DNA of 64,000 nt from Streptomyces narbonensis (GTDB taxonomy: Bacteria > Actinomycetota > Actinomycetes > Streptomycetales > Streptomycetaceae), in the NCBI RefSeq assembly GCF_014649015.1, contig NZ_BMSF01000003.1, forward strand, positions 310,001-374,000, written 5' to 3'. Shown here in pieces: positions 56,325-64,000 of the stretch. Every line of letters begins with the position of its first letter. Within the stretch, counting starts at the first letter, position 1. The notes beneath the pieces were generated by a model. The model worked only from the letters and a program-made list of their open reading frames with translations. It was not told the DNA's origin and did no database searches. The position numbers and the translations under genes are program-made.

Positions 56325-56497
56325 CTCGCCATGCCTTCCGTGTGCCGTCGCGACGACTTTATCCCGTACCTGGCCACGGCCCCCGCTGCGGCCCTGGTCG
56401 GTGTCGGTCCGGTCGCGTACCGTGAAGGTCCTTCCCCATCTTCCGTCGCTTCGGCGCACCCGCAGCCGCCGAAGTCGCAACCGAACAGGAGACCCCG

Positions 56498-57280
56498 GTG
56501 CCGGTCCTTCCCGGAGCCGAGCCGTACCGCCACGAAGGCGGAGAGGTCGGCGTCCTTCTCTGTCACGGATTCACCGGTTCCCCGCAGTCGATGCGCCCGT
56601 GGGCCGAGTATCTGGCCGGCCGCGGACTCACCGTGTCGCTGCCGCTGCTGCCGGGCCACGGCACCCGCTGGGAGGACCTCCAGCTCACCACCTGGCGCGA
56701 CTGGTACGCGGAGGTGGACCGGGCCCTGCGCGAGCTCCTGGACCGGTGCGAGACCGTCTTCGTCTTCGGTCTCTCCATGGGCGGGGCGCTCACGCTGCGG
56801 CTGGCCGCGCAGCACGGTGACGCGGTGCGCGGCATCGTCCTCGTCAACCCGGGCAACAAGGTCCACGGCCTGGCGGCGCACGCCCTGCCGGTCGCCCGGC
56901 ACCTGGTCCGCACGACGGCCGGCATCGCGAGTGACATCGCCAAGGAGGGCGTGACGGAGGTCGGCTACGACCGGGTTCCGCTGCACGCCGCGCACACGCT
57001 GCGCCAGTTCTTCCGCACGGTGGACGCGGAGCTCCCGCAGGTCACGCAGCCGCTGATCGTGCTGCACAGCCCGCAGGACCACGTGGTGCCGCCGGCCGAC
57101 TCGGCCCGGATCCTCAGCCGCGTTTCCTCGACGGACGTCCGGGAGATCCTGCTGGAACAGAGCTACCACGTCGCGACGTTGGACCATGACGCGGAGCGGA
57201 TCTTCGAGGAGAGCTGGGCGTTCGTCGAGCGTCTCGCCCCGAGTCCGGTCGACGGGAAGAGGAGCAGCAGCGGTGGCTGA
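56498..57280 (+). CDS. Alpha/beta hydrolase (carboxylesterase or monoacylglycerol lipase type)
   Basis: This 260-residue protein has VLLCHGFTGSPQSMRPWAEYLAGRGLTV with the oxyanion region and the nucleophile elbow GLSMGG. The acid is in HSPQDHVVPP and the His in SYHVATLDHD. This is the layout of short-chain carboxylesterases such as Est30 and of monoacylglycerol lipases. AGGAG lies upstream of the GTG. It is adjacent to an acyltransferase and may act on lipids; the substrate is not known. It overlaps the next gene by 8 bp. Confidence 0.88.
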   Translation: MPVLPGAEPYRHEGGEVGVLLCHGFTGSPQSMRPWAEYLAGRGLTVSLPLLPGHGTRWEDLQLTTWRDWYAEVDRALRELLDRCETVFVFGLSMGGALTLRLAAQHGDAVRGIVLVNPGNKVHGLAAHALPVARHLVRTTAGIASDIAKEGVTEVGYDRVPLHAAHTLRQFFRTVDAELPQVTQPLIVLHSPQDHVVPPADSARILSRVSSTDVREILLEQSYHVATLDHDAERIFEESWAFVERLAPSPVDGKRSSSGG

Positions 57281-58067
57281 TCAGCAGGACGGCGGCGAGC
57301 GGGAGCCGCAGCCCATCGACGAGGAGGCGGCCTGGGCCGCGATCGTCGCCGGGTACGGGGACGAGCCCGCGGATCCCCCCGGGACGAGGCCGTTCCGGCC
57401 GATCGAGACCCTCTCGCTGCCCGAGCCGGAGGACGAGGACGAGGACGCGCAGCCGGACACCAGGACGGGCCCGGGCCCGGCGACGACGTCCGGGACGGGT
57501 ACGGGGTCGGGTACGAGTACGGGGTCGGGTACGGGTACGGGGTCGGCGTCCGCGTCCGGATCCGGGGACGCGTCCCGGTCCGAGGCGGCCGGTTCCGGTG
57601 CCGAGACGGCCCCGTCCGGCGACGAGTCCGGAGCGACCGGGCCGACGGGAGCGGACGGCGAGCCGCCGGCCGATCCCGACCGGCGGCCGGAGGCAGGAGC
57701 GGAGAAGCCCGCACTGGGCAGCTCGATCGTCTTCGCGCCCGGGGTCCGCCCGAGCGGCCCGCGGGACTACTCCCCGGCCGAGCCGGAGGACGGCCCGGAC
57801 GGCGCCGAGGAGGGACACTTCGTCCCGCCGGAGCCCCCGCCGCTCCCGGAGGCCGACGCGACGACCAAGTTCGCCTGGCTGGGCGTGGTCGGCGGTCCGG
57901 TGCTGATGCTGGCGGCCGTCCTCTTCCAGTGGGACATGACGTGGTGGCTGACGACGCTCTGCGTCGGCGGCTTCCTCGGCGGCTTCGCGACCCTGGTGGC
58001 GCGCATGAAGCACGACGACGACGATGACGACGGCTTCGGCGACCCGGGCCGCGGGGCGGTCGTATAA
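57273..58067 (+). CDS. Acidic membrane-anchored protein of unknown function
   Basis: This 264-residue protein has an acidic start (DEEAAWAAIVAGYGDEP). A Gly/Thr/Ser tract follows, encoded by 12-bp tandem repeats near 57490-57545. An acidic Pro-rich region comes next, and two hydrophobic helices near the C-terminus (about 200-245, FAWLGVVGGPVLMLAAVLF and LTTLCVGGFLGGFATLVA). The end is HDDDDDDGFG. Overlap with the hydrolase suggests one operon. I do not recognise a characterised family. Confidence 0.72.
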   Translation: MADQQDGGEREPQPIDEEAAWAAIVAGYGDEPADPPGTRPFRPIETLSLPEPEDEDEDAQPDTRTGPGPATTSGTGTGSGTSTGSGTGTGSASASGSGDASRSEAAGSGAETAPSGDESGATGPTGADGEPPADPDRRPEAGAEKPALGSSIVFAPGVRPSGPRDYSPAEPEDGPDGAEEGHFVPPEPPPLPEADATTKFAWLGVVGGPVLMLAAVLFQWDMTWWLTTLCVGGFLGGFATLVARMKHDDDDDDGFGDPGRGAVV

Positions 58068-58100
58068 CCACCGGACCGCCCGAAGAAGCACCCTCCCGCC

Positions 58101-58844
58101 TTACGAAGCGGGCACACGGACCGCCGCCAGGACTGGCAGGTGGTCCGTGGCCGCTCTCAGGTCCGTGGGGTCGAGGTGGGGCGGAACCCCGCAGCCGAGG
58201 AACTCGATGCCCGGGGTGGCCAGGATCGCGTCGATGCGCTGGTGCGGGTCGGCCGGGGTCGAGGTGTGCTCGCCGCCCCAGGGGCTGACCGCCCAGCCGT
58301 CCCGGAGCTCCGTCGCGAGCCGGGTGAAGGCGGGGCCGCCGGGCCGTTCGTTGAGGTCTCCGGCCACGAGGGTGTACGGGGTGCCCAGCGCGGCGACCCG
58401 GTCGAGGACCATCCCGGCCTGGGCGTACCGCTCGTCCTTCCGCAGGCTCAGGTGGCAGCTGATCAGCCCGACCCTGGCCCCGGCGAAGCGGACGACCGCG
58501 GTCGCGAGGCCGCGGCGGTGCAGGCCCGGGGTGAGCGGCAGCAGCACGTCCTCGGTGCGTTCCACGGTGGCCCGCAGGGAGCAGAGGAGCATCGGCCCCG
58601 CCGCGGTGGCGCCGCCGCTCAGCATCACGAGCTCGCTCTTGGCGGCGAGCCGGGCCGCGTGCTTGCGCCAGCGGAAGAAGCGCGGGGCCTCCTGGACGAA
58701 GACGAGGTCCGGAGCGCAGGCCCGGATCACGCGGGCGAGGGCGTCCTCGTCGTCGCGCATCGAGCGGACGTTGTAGCTCAGGACCCGGAGGACGGCCGAA
58801 CCGTCCGCCTCGGTGCGGGAGTTGGGCAGCTCACTGATCGCCAT
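58101..58844 (-). CDS. Endonuclease/exonuclease/phosphatase family protein
   Basis: This 247-residue protein has VLSYNVRSMRDDEDALARVI, LVFVQEAPRFF, VGLISCHLSLR, LVAGDLNERPGG and ATDHLPVLAAVRV, the EEP-fold metal and His/Asp active-site motifs. The substrate could be nucleic acid, phosphoinositide or a sphingomyelinase-type lipid. TATGTT (minus strand, 58852-58857) lies 7 nt before ATG 58844, so the mRNA is probably leaderless; ATG 58856 is less likely. The adjacent glkA terminator abuts this promoter. Confidence 0.85.
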   Translation of the reverse strand: MAISELPNSRTEADGSAVLRVLSYNVRSMRDDEDALARVIRACAPDLVFVQEAPRFFRWRKHAARLAAKSELVMLSGGATAAGPMLLCSLRATVERTEDVLLPLTPGLHRRGLATAVVRFAGARVGLISCHLSLRKDERYAQAGMVLDRVAALGTPYTLVAGDLNERPGGPAFTRLATELRDGWAVSPWGGEHTSTPADPHQRIDAILATPGIEFLGCGVPPHLDPTDLRAATDHLPVLAAVRVPAS

Positions 58845-58856
58845 GCCGGTCAACAT

Positions 58857-58904
58857 ACGACGACCGCCCGCCGTGTCCGAGAGGACGCGGCGGGCGGTCG
58901 TCGT
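58857..58904 (-). terminator. Terminator of glkA
   Basis: A 17-bp stem (58857-58873 with 58888-58904) lies 18 bp beyond the glkA stop. Its distal arm touches the -10 of the downstream EEP gene. Confidence 0.85.
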
Positions 58905-58921
58905 GTGCCTTCGTACGGGTG

Positions 58922-59863
58922 TCAGCCCTGGCGGGCCAGGTCGGCCGCGCCGACCAGGCCGGCCTTGTTGCCGAGCTGGGCCGCGAGGACCTGCGCGTGC
59001 GGGCGCCACTGGCCGCCGATCAGCCAGCGCCGGAAGGACTTCCGGATCGGGTCGAGGACGAGGTCGCCCTCGTCCGAGACGCCGCCGCCGACGATGAACG
59101 CCGAGGGGTCGAAGAGCGAGGCCAGGTCCGCGAGGCCGGCGCCCGCCCAGCGGGCCAGCTCGCGGAAGGAGTCGACGGCGACCGCGTCGCCGGCGCGGGC
59201 GGCCTGGCTGACGTGCTTGCCCTCGATGCCCTCGGGGGTGCCGTCGCCGAGGCCCAGCAGGATCGCCGCCCGCTCCGGCGTGGCGTTGGCGCGCTGCTTC
59301 GCGTACCGGACGAGCGCGCGCCCGGAGGCGTACTGCTCCCAGCAGCCCTGGCTGCCGCAGCCGCAGAGCAGGCCGTCGGGGACGACCCGGATGTGGCCGA
59401 ACTCGGCGGCCACGCCGAAGCGTCCGCGGCGCAGCTTGTTGCCGATGATGATGCCGCCGCCGAGGCCGGTGCCGAGGGTGATGCAGATGACGTCCTCGTG
59501 GCCCTGGCCGGCGCCGAACCTGTACTCGCCCCAGGCGGCCGCGTTGGCGTCGTTCTCCACGACGACGGGGAGGCCGACGCGCTGCTCGACCTTGTCCTTC
59601 AGCGGCTCGTGCCGCCAGTCGATGTTCGGCGCGAAGAGGACGGTGGCGCGCTTGTCGTCGACGTAGCCCGCGGCACCGATGCCCACGGCCTCGATCGAGT
59701 GTCCCTTGCCCGCCTCGGAGACGGCGGCGCTGATCGCGTCGACGATTCCCTCGGGGGTCGGCGGGGTGGGCACCTTGTGCGTGTCGAGGATGTTGCCCTC
59801 CTCGTCGACCACGCCGGCCGCGATCTTGGTGCCGCCGATGTCGACGCCGATGGTGAGTCCCAT
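58922..59863 (-). CDS. glkA: ROK-family glucokinase GlkA
   Basis: This 313-residue ATP-dependent glucokinase is central to carbon catabolite repression in Streptomyces. MGLTIGVDIGGTKIAAGVV is the ATP/phosphate motif and VENDANAAAWGEYRFG contains the catalytic Asp. The zinc motif is CGCGSQGCWEQYASG, and VVNDD-like positions are replaced by the family's usual VVVENDA. GAGGGAC precedes the ATG. Downstream on the same strand is the EEP hydrolase, behind a strong terminator. Confidence 0.95.
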   Translation of the reverse strand: MGLTIGVDIGGTKIAAGVVDEEGNILDTHKVPTPPTPEGIVDAISAAVSEAGKGHSIEAVGIGAAGYVDDKRATVLFAPNIDWRHEPLKDKVEQRVGLPVVVENDANAAAWGEYRFGAGQGHEDVICITLGTGLGGGIIIGNKLRRGRFGVAAEFGHIRVVPDGLLCGCGSQGCWEQYASGRALVRYAKQRANATPERAAILLGLGDGTPEGIEGKHVSQAARAGDAVAVDSFRELARWAGAGLADLASLFDPSAFIVGGGVSDEGDLVLDPIRKSFRRWLIGGQWRPHAQVLAAQLGNKAGLVGAADLARQG

Positions 59864-59939
59864 GTGTCCCTCAGTATTCGGTCGAGCCCCGCTACGGCCC
59901 ACCGTACCCGAGGGGAGGGGTCGTCCCGATCAGTCCCGA

Positions 59940-60437
59940 TCAGTCGAGGTCGATCTGCTGGCCCGTTCCGGGGCCTTCGTCGTCGCGGCGCGGCTCGTCC
60001 CCGTCACCGTCCCCGCTGTCCCCGCCGTCCCGGTCGGGGCGGGCGTCGGCCTCGCGGCGCGGGTCGTCGTCGGCGACGGTCCCGCCGCGGGTCCAGCGGG
60101 TCTCGTGGCCCTCGACGGCGGAGCGGTAGGCGGCGAGCAGTTCGTTCCCGGCGGCGGCGAGGTGGTCGAAGACCTGCGGGTTGCGCTCGATGACGGGCTC
60201 GACGGCGGCCTTCGCCTGGTTGACGAACTGCTGGACGGTCTGTCCGCTGATCCCGCCGAGACCGCCGAGCAGCGGGCCTCCGAGTCCTCCGGAGACCTTG
60301 TCGGCGACGGCGTCGAAGAGCTTGCGGAGTTCCTCGGCGGCCGAGCCGGGCTCGGCTCCGCGCTCCGCGCGGCGGCGGGCCTTCTCCGCCTCCAGGTCCT
60401 CGGCGCACGCCTTGGCCCAGGCATCCGAATCGCTCAT
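59940..60437 (-). CDS. DUF5304 family protein
   Basis: This 165-residue protein starts MSDSDAWAKACAEDLEAEKARRRAERG and continues with a glycine-rich middle (GGLGGPLLGGLGGISGQTVQQFVNQAKAAVEPVIERNPQVFDHLAAAGNELL). The tail is a highly acidic/basic Asp/Arg/Gly stretch. It matches DUF5304 proteins of Streptomyces, which lie beside glkA and have no known function. GAGGAG precedes the ATG. It is probably soluble. Confidence 0.82.
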   Translation of the reverse strand: MSDSDAWAKACAEDLEAEKARRRAERGAEPGSAAEELRKLFDAVADKVSGGLGGPLLGGLGGISGQTVQQFVNQAKAAVEPVIERNPQVFDHLAAAGNELLAAYRSAVEGHETRWTRGGTVADDDPRREADARPDRDGGDSGDGDGDEPRRDDEGPGTGQQIDLD

Positions 60438-60478
60438 GGCGTACTCCTCAGTGGCTGGTACTTCGACGGTACACGCCC

Positions 60479-61612
60479 TCAGGGGGTCCGGGGCCAGAGT
60501 CCCGGGTCGGGCGTGAAGCGGACCCTGAGGTCCCCTTCGACGAGCCCGGCGCCGGTCACGGTGCAGCGGCGCAGGGCGGGCGGCAGGGGCAGGTGGCGGC
60601 GGAACGGGCCGACGGTCAGGAGCAGTTCGTCGCCGCGGCGGACGAGGGCGAGCTCCTCCTTGACGGCGCCGGGCAGCGCGATGTGCCAGACGAGGACGCC
60701 GTCCTCCTCCCGCCGGTCCTCGACCTCACGACCGGGTACGGGGGCCGGAGCGGGGGCGGCGGGCGGGACGGGCGCCAGGAGGGCGAGGTCCTCGGCGCCG
60801 CGCGGGTCCCGGCCGAGGTGCGGCAGCTCGTGCACGACGCCCGCGGCGGTACGGAGCTCCGCCAGGTGCCGGTGCTGCTGGGCGGTGAGCCCGGCGAGCC
60901 AGGGGTCCTCGGAGTCGGCGGGGAGCAGCCGGTTGGCGACGACGGCGTCGAGGGCGAGGCCCTGGAGGGCGAGCCCGAGCCGGGCGGTGCGCAGGGCGCG
61001 GACGGCGGCGGGTCCGGGTTCGAGGACGAGCCGGACGCTGGTGGTGGGGGCGTCGGCGACGGCCTGGGCGGCGGCGAGCTCGGCCTCCCAGCGGGCGGTG
61101 GTCTCGTACAGCCACTGCGCGGGCATGGGGACGCCGGCGAGCTGGGCGAGCATGGGGCGCAGCGCGCGGGCGGCCTGTCGTTCGGGCGGCAGGAGACGGC
61201 GCAGATAGCGGCGGAGCTGCTCGGGCAGGGCGAGGAGGGCGAGGGCCTCGGGGAGCGGGGGCAGGTCGACGACGGCGAGGTCGTGCGTGCCCCGGGCGGC
61301 GTCGCGCAGGGCCCTCAGCAGGGCGAACTGGCGGCTGCCGGGGAGCTCGGTGAGCTCGGCCTCCTCGAAGGGCGCGGCGCCGAGGAGGTCGAGGGCGGCG
61401 CCGGAGCGGGCCTGGAGCGCGAGGAACTCGCGCCGGAAGTCGGCGGCGGGATCGGGACGCAGGATGCTCAGGCCGTCTCCGGCGAGCCCCGGGTCGGCCT
61501 CCTCGGAGACGAGCAGGACCCGGTGCCCGGCGCGCGCCTCGGCCAGGGCGGTCGCGGCGGCGACGGTGGTGCGTCCGGCGCCGCCGGGGCCGGTGACAAG
61601 GATGATCCGCAT
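60479..61612 (-). CDS. ArsA-family ATPase-like protein with altered P-loop
   Basis: This 377-residue protein has the ArsA/GET3 fold order, beginning MRIILVTGPGGAGRTTVAAATALAEA. The normal GKGGVGKT motif is changed at both lysines: Pro9 instead of the signature Lys and Arg14 instead of the P-loop Lys. VVDLPPLPEALALLALPEQLRRYLRRLL follows. The last 70 residues (VLVWHIALPGAVKEELALVRRGDELLLTVG) form the Hsp20-like C-terminal domain of actinobacterial ArsA proteins. ATP use is uncertain. TAACGT lies 7 nt upstream, fitting a leaderless start. Confidence 0.82.
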   Translation of the reverse strand: MRIILVTGPGGAGRTTVAAATALAEARAGHRVLLVSEEADPGLAGDGLSILRPDPAADFRREFLALQARSGAALDLLGAAPFEEAELTELPGSRQFALLRALRDAARGTHDLAVVDLPPLPEALALLALPEQLRRYLRRLLPPERQAARALRPMLAQLAGVPMPAQWLYETTARWEAELAAAQAVADAPTTSVRLVLEPGPAAVRALRTARLGLALQGLALDAVVANRLLPADSEDPWLAGLTAQQHRHLAELRTAAGVVHELPHLGRDPRGAEDLALLAPVPPAAPAPAPVPGREVEDRREEDGVLVWHIALPGAVKEELALVRRGDELLLTVGPFRRHLPLPPALRRCTVTGAGLVEGDLRVRFTPDPGLWPRTP

Positions 61613-61682
61613 GCGGAGGACGTTACCGCCGCCCTCCTGGGGGCTGTGCTGCCGGTCGGTCCGGACCGGGGAGCCCCCGGGG

Positions 61683-62126
61683 TCACACGCCGGATTCGAC
61701 GCGCTTCTTCAGGCCGGCCAGGGCGCGGTCGATGATGACCTTCTCGGCCTTGCGCTTGATCATGCCGAGCATGGGGATCTTGACGTCCACGGTCAGCTGG
61801 TAGGTGACCTCGGTACGGGTGCCGCCGCCGAGCGCGGCGAGCCGGTAGGAGCCGTCGAGGGAGCGGAGCATCTGGGACTTGACCAGGGTCCAGCTGACCT
61901 CGTCGGCGCCGGTCCAGGTGTACGCCAGGGTGTGGTCGTCCTTGATGGCGCCGGCGTCGAGGAGCAGCCGGACCTTCTCCGCGCGGCCGGAAGCGTCCTT
62001 CTCCAGGACCTCGGCCTCCTTCACCTCGCCCGTCCACTCCGGGTAGCGGGCGAAGTCGGCGATCACACCCATGACGTCGGCCGGCGCCGCTTCGATGGTG
62101 ATGCTGGAGCTGGTGTGTTCGGCCAT
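61683..62126 (-). CDS. SRPBCC/START-type ligand-binding protein
   Basis: This 147-residue protein begins MAEHTSSSITIEAAPADVMGVIADFARYPEWTGEVKEAEVL, the usual polyketide-cyclase/SRPBCC fold start. GGAGGAG precedes the ATG. A single helix-grip domain fills the length. It has no own known function; it lies one gene upstream of the ArsA-like ATPase, as in related genomes. Confidence 0.88.
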   Translation of the reverse strand: MAEHTSSSITIEAAPADVMGVIADFARYPEWTGEVKEAEVLEKDASGRAEKVRLLLDAGAIKDDHTLAYTWTGADEVSWTLVKSQMLRSLDGSYRLAALGGGTRTEVTYQLTVDVKIPMLGMIKRKAEKVIIDRALAGLKKRVESGV

Positions 62127-62233
62127 CGCGGTGGCTCCTCCACTGTGCGGTCAGGCGAGAACTCGAAGAAAAACAAGGGCACAAACGTACAGAGGTGCCG
62201 ACGGAAGGCTATCGCGCCGTGGCTCCGCGCCCG

Positions 62234-63001
62234 TCACCACTCCAGGGCGAAGGGCCTGCCGGTCGAGGCGAAGTGGCCGACGTTGACGCACTCGGTCGCG
62301 GCGATCCGCATCCGGCGGGCGAGCGGCTGGTGGACGTGGCCGAAGAGGGAGTACCGGGGCCGGGTGCGCCTGATCGCGTCGAGCAGCGCGCGGCTGCCGC
62401 GCTCGAAGCGGCGGGCCACCGTGTCGTAGGTCAGCTCGGGGACGTCCGGCGGGATGTGGGAGCAGAGGACGTCGACGTCCCCGAGGGCCTCGACCTTGGC
62501 CGCGTACTCCTCGTCCGAGATCTCGTACGGGGTGCGCATCGGAGTGCGCAGTCCGCCGCCGACGAAGCCGAAGGTGAGGCCGCCGAGCTCGACGCGCTGT
62601 CCGTCGAGGACGGTCGTGCCCGGTCCGGCGTACTCCTTCCAGAGCCGGGGGATGTCGACGTTCCCGTAGGTGGCGTAGGTGGGGGCGGGGAAGGCGGCGA
62701 AGAGGTCGGCGTACTGGCGGCGGACGGCGGCCTCGATGGCGGTCTCGCGGTCGACGTCCAGCTCGGCCCAGAGGCGGCGGCCCAGGTCGCGGGCCTCGTC
62801 GAAGCGGCGGGCGGTGCGCAGCTCCACGAGCCGGTCGGCGTTCTCGACGCCGAAGAGGTCGGGGAAGATCCCGCGACCGTGGTCGGCGTAGTCGAGGAAG
62901 AGAACCAGGTCCCCGAGACATATGAGGGCGTCGGCGCCCTCCCCCGCCTTGGCGAGGTCTTCGGCGTTGCCGTGCACGTCACTGACCACATGGACTCGCA
63001 T
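62234..63001 (-). CDS. Calcineurin-like metallophosphoesterase
   Basis: This 255-residue protein has the family motifs in order: VVSDVHGN, ICLGDLVLFLDYAD, YGNVD, CSHIPP and FGHVHQPLAR, which bind two metals. YATYGNVDIPRLW is unusual in having Val-Asp where many have His or Asp. It could be a nucleotide or phosphodiester hydrolase. AAGGTGG precedes the ATG. It is divergent from the acyl-CoA ligase. Confidence 0.9.
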   Translation of the reverse strand: MRVHVVSDVHGNAEDLAKAGEGADALICLGDLVLFLDYADHGRGIFPDLFGVENADRLVELRTARRFDEARDLGRRLWAELDVDRETAIEAAVRRQYADLFAAFPAPTYATYGNVDIPRLWKEYAGPGTTVLDGQRVELGGLTFGFVGGGLRTPMRTPYEISDEEYAAKVEALGDVDVLCSHIPPDVPELTYDTVARRFERGSRALLDAIRRTRPRYSLFGHVHQPLARRMRIAATECVNVGHFASTGRPFALEW

Positions 63002-63255
63002 GAGCCCACCTTAGGGGGTGTCACCTGCGGTTACTTCCGAGTCGCGAAACCCGTGGACTACTGTGCGCACAGCATCGTCATGCATGTGTGACGCACGGAA
63101 CATCTGGCCGGGACCCCCTATCGGAACCAACTACTGATGGGTAACGTCCGGTCGGTCCAGTCGTGCTCACCCCCACTGAGCACCTGCCCGATCATGGACC
63201 ACACCGGTGCATCACACAGAGCCGTGGCGCCGGCGCCCGATGAGGAGCAGCAGTC

Positions 63256-64000
63256 TTGCGCGAGTTCAGCCTTCCGGCCCTGTACGAGGTCCCCACGGAC
63301 GGCAACCTGACGGATCTCATCCGCCGCAACGCCTCCCGGCACCCAGATGTCGCCGTGATGGGACGCAAGGTCGACGGGGTCTGGACGGACGTGACGGCCA
63401 CGCAGTTCCTCGCGGAGGTCCGCGGGGTCGCCAAGGGCCTGATCGCCTCGGGCGTCGAGGCAGGCGACCGGGTCGCCCTGCTGTCCCGCACGCGCTACGA
63501 GTGGGTGCTCCTCGACTTCGCGATCTGGAGCGCGGGCGGCGTGACCGTGCCGGTCTACGAGACGAGCTCGCCGGAGCAGATCCAGTGGATCCTCGGCGAC
63601 TCGGGCGCCTCGCTGGCGCTCGTGGAGAGCGCGGCCCACGAGGCCTCGGTGGAGTCCGTCCGGACGGACCTCCCGGACCTCAAGGGCGTCCGTCAGATCG
63701 ACGCCGGCGCGGTCGAACGGCTCACCGCCGAGGGCGCGGACGTCTCCGACGAGCTGCTCGACGCGCGGATGTCGGCGGCGAACGCCGACGACCCGGCCAC
63801 GATCGTCTACACCTCGGGCACGACCGGCCGCCCCAAGGGCTGCGTCCTGTCCCACCGGGCCTTCTTCGCCGAGTGCGGCAACATCGTGGAGCGGCTGAAG
63901 CCCCTCTTCCGTACCGGCGAGTGCTCGGTTCTGCTCTTCCTGCCGGCCGCGCACGTCTTCGGGCGGCTCGTCGAGGTCGCGTCCGTCATGGCGCCGATCC
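63256..64000 (+). CDS. Long-chain fatty-acid-CoA ligase (AMP-binding, partial at window end)
   Basis: The frame opens at TTG 63256, behind GAGGAG, and runs off the right edge with 248 complete codons. The start residues are MREFSLPALYEVPTDGNLTDLIRRNASRH. The adenylate-forming signature TIVYTSGTTGRPKGCVLSHRAF is complete, and GEVAG-like downstream parts are outside. The enzyme activates long-chain fatty acids as acyl-AMP then CoA thioesters. The divergent spacer 63002-63255 holds its promoter, but no clear consensus is seen. Confidence 0.9.
   Translation, partial: MREFSLPALYEVPTDGNLTDLIRRNASRHPDVAVMGRKVDGVWTDVTATQFLAEVRGVAKGLIASGVEAGDRVALLSRTRYEWVLLDFAIWSAGGVTVPVYETSSPEQIQWILGDSGASLALVESAAHEASVESVRTDLPDLKGVRQIDAGAVERLTAEGADVSDELLDARMSAANADDPATIVYTSGTTGRPKGCVLSHRAFFAECGNIVERLKPLFRTGECSVLLFLPAAHVFGRLVEVASVMAPI

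Overview
The window is about 72% GC and dense with short-spaced genes. It carries the actinobacterial division cluster with sepF and divIVA, a MacRS-type two-component system, a ROK glucokinase and SAV_6107/DUF3040-type proteins. Gene content and order match the conserved core of a Streptomyces chromosome. I made no database search, so the genus comes from gene order, codon bias and protein families.

Layout. The 3' end of ileS (1-594) faces the division and cell-wall (dcw) cluster, which runs on the minus strand from rsmH (TTG start near 18796) through ftsL, ftsI, murE, murF, mraY, murD, ftsW, murG, ftsQ, ftsZ, pgeF, yggS, sepF and a YggT protein to divIVA (940). Many neighbours overlap by 4 bp, and ftsZ has its own promoter region. 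From 19 to 31 kb the window holds a beta-carbonic anhydrase, a MoxR-DUF58-transglutaminase operon, a DUF3040 protein, a methyltransferase and a HEPN protein. It then has an operon of a degenerate ABC-type ATPase, a YhgE/Pip membrane protein and a TetR regulator, with a 26-bp palindromic operator at its promoter. From 31 to 43 kb come a DUF4126 protein, a phytoene-desaturase-like oxidoreductase, metF, thiE, an Rv2175c-type DNA-binding protein, a flavin oxidoreductase, a TPP riboswitch driving thiO-thiS-thiG, a PASTA-domain Ser/Thr kinase and endonuclease IV.

From 43 to 53.6 kb lie a His-rich DUF4396 membrane protein behind a CsoR-like copper operator, a molybdopterin oxidoreductase, bacterioferritin facing its ferredoxin (with an iron box), class II DAHP synthase, a secreted amidase with five C-terminal repeats, a Trp attenuator with a fused TrpE-TrpG, and a D-2-hydroxyacid dehydrogenase. 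From 53.6 kb to the end are macR-macS, an acyltransferase, an alpha/beta hydrolase, an acidic membrane protein, an EEP-family hydrolase, glkA, a DUF5304 protein, an ArsA-like ATPase, an SRPBCC protein, a metallophosphoesterase and the start of a long-chain acyl-CoA ligase.

Most of the window is vertically conserved core. The less ordinary signals are nested CTAG-ended inverted-repeat elements that supply stop codons (40.2-40.5 and 52.3-52.5 kb), two ATPases with arginine in place of the P-loop lysine, the copper-type operator on the DUF4396 gene, degenerate tandem repeats beyond gene ends, and a series of genes whose -10 hexamer lies 6-7 nt before the start codon, as in leaderless transcription.
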